A stretch of 11,947 nt of DNA, from positions 1 to 11,947 of the forward strand of contig JALVWZ010000164.1 in assembly GCA_027023115.1 (NCBI GenBank), written 5' to 3'. A program made the position numbers and the translations under genes. The notes under the pieces were generated by a model, which saw only the letters and a program-made list of their open reading frames with translations, had not been told where the DNA came from and ran no database searches. Source of the stretch: Thermaceae bacterium (lineage in GTDB: Bacteria > Deinococcota > Deinococci > Deinococcales > Marinithermaceae). This document shows, piece by piece, positions 6,893 through 11,947 of this stretch. Within the stretch, counting starts at the first letter, position 1; each line of letters opens with the position of its first letter.

Positions 6893-8080
6893 ATGAGCCA
6901 AAGTCTACGCGAGCGGGTAACGCGGGAGCTGGATCGTCTCAAGCAAGAAGGGCTTTATATCACGCCGCCGGTGTTGGAGGCACCGCAGGAGGCGGTAACG
7001 CGGGTGGCCGGCCGCGAGGTGATAAACCTGGCGTCAAACAACTATCTGGGCTTAGCCAACCACCCGCACCTCAAGAAGCGGGCGCGCGAGTACCTGGAGC
7101 GCTGGGGGGTGGGCAGCGGGGCGGTACGTACCATTGCCGGCACCTTCACCTATCACGAAGAGTTCGAGAAGCGTTTGGCGGCCTTCAAGGGGACCGCCAG
7201 CGCGCTGGTGTTGCAGTCTGGTTTCACCGCCAACCAGGGGGTCTTGGGAGCACTCCTGCAGCCCGGCGACCTGGTGTTTTCCGACGAGCTGAACCACGCC
7301 TCGATCATCGACGGCCTGCGCCTAACCAAAGCGACGCGGCACGTTTTCCGCCACGGCGACGTGGCCCACCTGGAGGAGTTGCTGGCCGCGAACGATACGG
7401 ACGGCTTGAAGATGATCGTTACCGACGGGGTATTCTCGATGGACGGCGACGTTGCGCCGCTTGATCGGATAGTGCCTCTGGCGGAGAAATATGGGGCGTT
7501 GGTTTACGTGGACGATGCCCACGGTTCGGGAGTGCTAGGGGAGCTGGGGCGCGGTACGGTGCACCACTTTGGCTTTCACGAGAACCCGAACGTAATTCAG
7601 GTGGCCACTCTTTCCAAGGCTTGGGCTTCAATCGGCGGCTATGCCGCCGGCGCCAGCGAGTTGCGTGAGCTGCTCATCAATCGCGCCCGGCCTTTCCTCT
7701 TTTCCACCTCCCACCCGCCGGCGGTGGTGGGGGCGCTAATGGGCGCTCTGGAGCTCATCCAGCGCGAACCCGAGCGCATCGAGCGCCTCTGGGAGAACAC
7801 CCGCTACTTCAAAAGGGAGCTGGCCGGTTTGGGCTTCGACACCATGGGCAGCCAGACGCCAATCACGCCAGTTCTCTTTGGCGAAGCGCCGGCCGCCTTC
7901 GAGGCCAGCCGGATGTTGCTGGAGCGGGGCGTGTTCGCGGTGGGGATTGGTTTTCCCACCGTTCCGCGCGGAAAGGCGCGCATTCGCAACATCGTTACCG
8001 CCAGCCACACTCGCGATCAGCTGGACCGGGTGCTCGAGGCCTACGCCGAAGTGGGCCGCAAGCTTGGCGTAACCGGTTGA
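6893..8080 (+). CDS. Alpha-oxoamine synthase: glycine C-acetyltransferase / 8-amino-7-oxononanoate synthase
   Basis: This 395-residue enzyme belongs to the PLP-dependent alpha-oxoamine synthases, which condense an amino acid with an acyl-CoA. Expected residues are present: LASNNYLGL (46-54), GSGAVRTIAGT (74-84), His135 in ELNHASIIDG stacking on the cofactor, Asp207 and His210 in VDDAHGSG, and the Schiff-base Lys242 in TLSKAW followed by GGY. Kbl makes 2-amino-3-oxobutyrate from glycine and acetyl-CoA for threonine breakdown; BioF makes the biotin precursor from alanine and pimeloyl-CoA. The SKAW form and the N-terminus resemble the Thermus enzyme I remember as able to do both, so I leave the symbol blank. 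No bio or tdh gene lies next to it. The start has no properly spaced Shine-Dalgarno: AGGG touches the ATG, and TAAAAAT ends 5 nt before it, which may mark a leaderless message. Confidence 0.9.
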   Translation: MSQSLRERVTRELDRLKQEGLYITPPVLEAPQEAVTRVAGREVINLASNNYLGLANHPHLKKRAREYLERWGVGSGAVRTIAGTFTYHEEFEKRLAAFKGTASALVLQSGFTANQGVLGALLQPGDLVFSDELNHASIIDGLRLTKATRHVFRHGDVAHLEELLAANDTDGLKMIVTDGVFSMDGDVAPLDRIVPLAEKYGALVYVDDAHGSGVLGELGRGTVHHFGFHENPNVIQVATLSKAWASIGGYAAGASELRELLINRARPFLFSTSHPPAVVGALMGALELIQREPERIERLWENTRYFKRELAGLGFDTMGSQTPITPVLFGEAPAAFEASRMLLERGVFAVGIGFPTVPRGKARIRNIVTASHTRDQLDRVLEAYAEVGRKLGVTG

Positions 8081-8095
8081 GCCTGCTCAATTTTT
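8075..8095 (+). terminator. Small terminator overlapping the oxoamine synthase stop codon
   Basis: TTGAGC (8077-8082) and GCTCAA (8085-8090) are reverse complements around CT, which folds as at least a 5-bp stem with a CCTG loop and can extend by two G-U pairs. TTTTT (8091-8095) follows directly. The TGA stop (8078-8080) is inside the left arm. The stem is short and AT-containing, so efficiency may be modest. Confidence 0.55.
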
Positions 8096-8208
8096 ACTAC
8101 GGTTGAGGCTTTATTTAGGTAAGATGCGGGTAGGCGGACAGGGCGTTATCTCTTCGACAGCTTTCCTGGCTGCTGTGCAGATTTTCTATTCGAGGTTCAT
8201 GGAGGCGC

Positions 8209-9327
8209 ATGGCAGAAGAGAAAAGGCTGGTTACCAACCTTACTTATCTGGACAGACTGGCCGCCGGCCCCTTCTATAAAGTGCGTCTCAGGCTGGTGGT
8301 GCTGGTGCTGATAATAGGCGCCATCGCCGCCGTTGCCGCTCTTTACCTCGAAATAATCGTCAAAGACGTGAACATAGTCGACGCCGTCTTCCTGCCCTTG
8401 ATGGCCTTGTCTTTTTTGTTGATGGCGGTTATTTTGCGCCGCCGTCCGGCCCTGTTGGGAAAGGTTGAGAACCTGGCGTTTTCGTTACTAGTGCTTTACG
8501 CGATGTTCATGCTGATTTACCAATTGCGCGAAACGCTGCCGCGATTGCACACTTTCAGCGAGACCATCCTTTGGTATCCGATGCTCTATCTCTCCGCCTT
8601 TCTATTACACCGGCGGGCTACGGCCCTGCGCCTTTCGACGGGTATCTGGTCGGCTTTCCTGCTCATAGGAATAGCCTTTGCGCCGCACAGCTTAGTGCTT
8701 GTCGAGCACGATGCCTCGGTCATGAATACTATCTTGCAGTTCTATGTTTCCGGCGCTATCTACATCATCCTGCTCTACGCTTTCTCCCGCATAGAAGAGA
8801 GGTACGCCGAGACGCGGGCGCTGGCCTACATCGATTACCTGACGCAGTTGCCCAACCGTCGCTACGGCGAGTCGATGATGGTGCAGCTCCTCAGGCAGGC
8901 GCGCGAGTACAAGACCATCTTTAGCGTGGCCATGGTCGACCTCGACGGCTTCAAGCGGATCAACGACCGCTTCGGTCACGACATAGGCGACCGGGTTCTC
9001 AAGCGTTGCGCCCTGTTGGTGCAGCGCTATCTGCCGCGCGGCGGGCGGGTCATTCGCTGGGGCGGCGAAGAGTTTTTGGTGATCCTGCCCGACCTGAACG
9101 AAACGCAGGCGTTGCGGGTGGCCGAAGAAATGCGCCGTGGTTTGGAAACCTCCCCGCACGAGGGGGTTGGCGTGGTGCTGGCCAGCTTTGGCGTGGCCGG
9201 CCTGCGCCCCAACGATACCCTCGACGAGTTGATAATGCGGGCTGACCAAGCCATGTACAGGGCCAAAAACCTGGGCGGGAACCGCGTGGTCGCGGCTTCC
9301 GCCCTGACACTGGCGGCCGAAGCCTGA
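8209..9327 (+). CDS. Membrane-bound GGDEF-domain diguanylate cyclase
   Basis: The 372-residue protein has about six predicted membrane helices in residues 27-192 (roughly 27-47, 56-76, 88-106, 120-135, 144-160, 172-192). A short linker then leads to a GGDEF domain (about 205-365) that makes cyclic di-GMP from two GTP in the cytoplasm. Active-site residues are intact: YIDYLTQLPNRR (208-218), Asp244 in VDLDGFKRIND, Asn252, Asp261 and the signature GGEEF at 285-289. The product-inhibition site RxxD normally just before GGEEF is replaced by PRGG (277-280 region), so feedback by c-di-GMP is probably lost. The membrane part is a sensor of unknown ligand; I cannot assign it to a named MASE type. GGAGG (8201-8205) is 3 nt from the ATG at 8209, a short but usable spacing. 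The gene is monocistronic and its stop lies 1 nt from the metK stop on the other strand. Confidence 0.92.
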   Translation: MAEEKRLVTNLTYLDRLAAGPFYKVRLRLVVLVLIIGAIAAVAALYLEIIVKDVNIVDAVFLPLMALSFLLMAVILRRRPALLGKVENLAFSLLVLYAMFMLIYQLRETLPRLHTFSETILWYPMLYLSAFLLHRRATALRLSTGIWSAFLLIGIAFAPHSLVLVEHDASVMNTILQFYVSGAIYIILLYAFSRIEERYAETRALAYIDYLTQLPNRRYGESMMVQLLRQAREYKTIFSVAMVDLDGFKRINDRFGHDIGDRVLKRCALLVQRYLPRGGRVIRWGGEEFLVILPDLNETQALRVAEEMRRGLETSPHEGVGVVLASFGVAGLRPNDTLDELIMRADQAMYRAKNLGGNRVVAASALTLAAEA

Positions 9328-9344
9328 GTTAGGCTCCGGCCGCC
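9312..9344. terminator. Imperfect hairpin spanning both convergent stop codons (cyclase / metK)
   Basis: GGCGGCCG (9312-9319) pairs with CGGCCGCC (9337-9344); after one A-C mismatch (9320/9336), AGCCT (9321-9325) pairs with AGGCT (9331-9335), leaving loop GAGTT. The cyclase TGA (9325-9327) and the metK TAA (complement of 9329-9331) are both at its tip. CTTT follows on the plus strand and no T tract follows on the minus strand. Since no intergenic space exists, this is the only visible candidate terminator for both genes. Confidence 0.5.
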
Positions 9345-10507
9345 CTTTGCAGGTCGGCTACCCGGTCGGTAGCCTCCCAGGGAAAGCCGTCGCGGCCGAA
9401 GTGGCCGTAAGCCGACGTGGCCGTATAGATGGGGCGCAAAAGCTCCAGCTCTTCGATTATCGCCAAGGGGCGGGGGTCGAAGACCTGGCGGGTCACGGCG
9501 GTCAGTCGTTCGTCATCGAGCTTGCCGGTGCCGTAGCTTTCCACTCGCAAACCTACCGGACGCGCCTTGCCGATGGCGTAGGCCACCTCGACCAGCGCCC
9601 GCTCGGCGAGCCCGGCGGCGACGATGTTCTTGGCCATGTAGCGGGCGTAGTAGGCGCCGGAGCGGTCAACCTTGGTGGGGTCCTTGCCGCTGAAGGCGCC
9701 GCCGCCGTGTGGCACCGCGCCGCCGTAAGTGTCGACGATTATCTTGCGACCGGTCAGGCCGGCGTCGCCGTGGGGGCCGCCGAGAACGAAACGGCCCGAG
9801 GGATTAATGAGGTAGCGGGTTTCTTCGCGTAAGAGCGCCGCCGGGATCGCCTGGCGGATTACCTGCTCTATCAGGTCTTCCCTTATCTCGTCCTGGTCTA
9901 CTTCAGGAGCGTGTTGGGCGGAAAGGACTACGGTCTCTACGTAGAGAGGTTTGTCGCCATCGTAGGCTACCGTCACCTGCGCCTTGCCATCGGGGCGAAG
10001 GTAGGGGAGAACCCCGCTCTTGCGCACCTCGGCCAGGCGCATCGTCAGCTTATGGGCCAGTGTGATGGGTAGCGGCATCAGTTCCTCGGTCTCGCGGGTG
10101 GCGTAGCCGAACATCAGGCCCTGGTCGCCGGCGCCAACTTGGTCGTAGGGCTCGGTGGAGCCGAGGACCCGCACCTCATAAGAGGTATTGACCCCTCCGG
10201 CAATGTCGGGTGACTGTTCGTCTATTGCCGAGAGGACCGCGCAGGTGTCGCCGTCGAAGCCGAACTTGGCCCGGGTGTAGCCGACTTCCTTGACGGTCTT
10301 GCGCACCAGGTCGGGCAGGTGCACGTAGGCCTTGGTGCTGATCTCGCCGGCAACTAGGACCATACCGGTCTTGACTAGGGTTTCGGCGGCCACGCGGGCT
10401 TTGGTATCGCGGGAAATGATGGCGTCGAGGATAGCGTCGGAGATGCGGTCGGCCAGTTTGTCGGGATGACCTTCGGTTACCGATTCGGATGTGACCAGTC
10501 TTAGCAA
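9329..10507 (-). CDS. metK: S-adenosylmethionine synthetase (methionine adenosyltransferase)
   Basis: The 392-residue protein makes S-adenosylmethionine from methionine and ATP, releasing phosphate and pyrophosphate. All hallmarks are visible: [20 protein letters not shown] around 6-25 (GHPDK at 13-17), [12 protein letters not shown] (125-136, the methionine-site signature), the phosphate-binding [16 protein letters not shown] (268-283), and [12 protein letters not shown] shortly after. E. coli MetK is 384 residues, so the length is normal. The start is TTG at 10507: GGAGG lies 7 nt upstream, and the upstream ATG in the leader is out of frame and soon hits a stop. It lies 63 nt downstream of rsmA on the same strand, so it may be read from the carD promoter as well as its own; its product is the cofactor of RsmA. 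I see no room for a SAM-I riboswitch in the short leader. Confidence 0.97.
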   Translation of the reverse strand: MLRLVTSESVTEGHPDKLADRISDAILDAIISRDTKARVAAETLVKTGMVLVAGEISTKAYVHLPDLVRKTVKEVGYTRAKFGFDGDTCAVLSAIDEQSPDIAGGVNTSYEVRVLGSTEPYDQVGAGDQGLMFGYATRETEELMPLPITLAHKLTMRLAEVRKSGVLPYLRPDGKAQVTVAYDGDKPLYVETVVLSAQHAPEVDQDEIREDLIEQVIRQAIPAALLREETRYLINPSGRFVLGGPHGDAGLTGRKIIVDTYGGAVPHGGGAFSGKDPTKVDRSGAYYARYMAKNIVAAGLAERALVEVAYAIGKARPVGLRVESYGTGKLDDERLTAVTRQVFDPRPLAIIEELELLRPIYTATSAYGHFGRDGFPWEATDRVADLQRAAGA

Positions 10508-10554
10508 CTTTCCGCCTCCATGGGTATGGGCGGCCTGGCGCCGCTCAGCTATGC

Positions 10555-10560
10555 AGTATA
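10555..10560 (-). promoter_or_regulatory. Possible -10 element (TATACT) for metK
   Basis: On the minus strand TATACT lies 47 nt before the metK TTG start, in the 63-nt gap after rsmA. No good -35 hexamer stands at 17 nt, so this is a weak call. Between it and the Shine-Dalgarno is a small GC hairpin (GCGGC, loop GCCAG, GCCGC) of unknown role. Confidence 0.3.
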
Positions 10561-10570
10561 CATCCCTTCA

Positions 10571-11855
<1,285 letters not shown>

Positions 11856-11862
11856 GGCCGTC

Positions 11863-11891
11863 ATCTTAACCCGCGGTTTGCCCTCTGGCAA
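11863..11891 (-). promoter_or_regulatory. Promoter of carD (leaderless type)
   Basis: On the minus strand TTGCCA (complement of 11886-11891) is followed by a 17-nt spacer and TAAGAT (complement of 11863-11868), then 7 nt and the carD ATG. The -35 matches five of six consensus bases, the spacing is optimal, and the start codon falls at the expected transcription start. This is the arrangement known for leaderless genes in Deinococcus and Thermus. Confidence 0.65.
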
Positions 11892-11947
11892 AACTGGCTA
11901 TTTGCCAGCGCACTTCTTCGGCGTCTGGCAGGAGCTCCAGGTATTGC
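11866..11947 (-). CDS. 3' end of an unidentified, possibly TPR-like protein gene
   Basis: Reading the minus strand in from the right edge gives 26 codons ending in TAA (complement of 11866-11868). The peptide is QYLELLPDAEEVRWQIASFA plus six residues. The YLELLPDAEEVR pattern resembles the last helices of tetratricopeptide-repeat proteins or the C-terminus of SirB1-type proteins, but 26 residues are too few for a firm call. Its stop codon overlaps the -10 element of carD, only 10 nt before the carD ATG, so the two genes may also be partly cotranscribed. Confidence 0.55.
   Translation of the reverse strand, partial: QYLELLPDAEEVRWQIASFARGQTAG

Noticed and set aside
8096..8208. Possible riboswitch or strong promoter ahead of the diguanylate cyclase
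   Set aside because: A TAAGAT (8120-8125) and a TTGAGG (8103-8108) are present but separated by only 11 nt, and the leader shows no features of the c-di-GMP riboswitch classes I know.
10508..10570. SAM riboswitch ahead of metK
   Set aside because: Only 63 nt separate rsmA and metK, too short for SAM-I, and no matching helices are visible beyond one small GC hairpin.

Overview
This GC-rich window looks like ordinary chromosome from a member of the Deinococcota, perhaps a Trueperales or Thermus/Oceanithermus relative. Three things suggest this. The RsmA protein opens and reads like the Thermus homologue as I remember it. The proton-translocating transhydrogenase is split into three subunits, as in Thermus. 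A CarD-family RNA polymerase regulator is present behind what looks like a leaderless promoter. The lineage is inferred from memory of protein families, not from a search. I see no transposase, integrase, prophage gene, CRISPR array, tRNA or rRNA, and no base-composition jump apart from a short AT-rich stretch at about 1820-1890.

Layout from left to right. The 3' half of an M29/NicX-like metal-dependent aminopeptidase-type gene (2-541) is followed 6 nt later by a family III (CaiB/BaiF) CoA-transferase (548-1750), probably one operon. A 174-nt intergenic region with three inverted repeats precedes an unrecognised secreted lipoprotein with a calcium-binding-type loop (1925-2911). Converging on it is an NfsA-like flavin nitroreductase with an extra C-terminal domain (2958-3917, minus). 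Divergent from that, behind a perfect TATAAT, is the operon pntAA-pntAB-pntB (4024-6833) for NAD(P)+ transhydrogenase, closed by a clear intrinsic terminator. Next come an alpha-oxoamine synthase of the Kbl/BioF type (6893-8080) and a membrane-bound GGDEF diguanylate cyclase (8209-9327).

The right end runs on the minus strand, in transcription order: the tail of an unidentified, possibly TPR-like gene, carD (11361-11855), rsmA (10571-11383, overlapping carD by 23 nt) and metK (9329-10507). The metK and diguanylate cyclase stop codons are one base apart, and an imperfect hairpin spans both.

The genes share themes rather than one pathway. The pnt operon makes NADPH, which an NfsA-like reductase could use. 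CarD (control of rRNA promoters in the bacteria where it has been studied) and RsmA (16S rRNA methylation) are translationally linked. MetK makes the S-adenosylmethionine that RsmA consumes. I found no convincing new biological system. The items most worth checking are the carD leaderless promoter and its overlap with the upstream stop codon, the carD-rsmA coupling, the hairpin across the metK/cyclase stops, the palindromes ahead of the orphan lipoprotein, and the extra domain on the nitroreductase.
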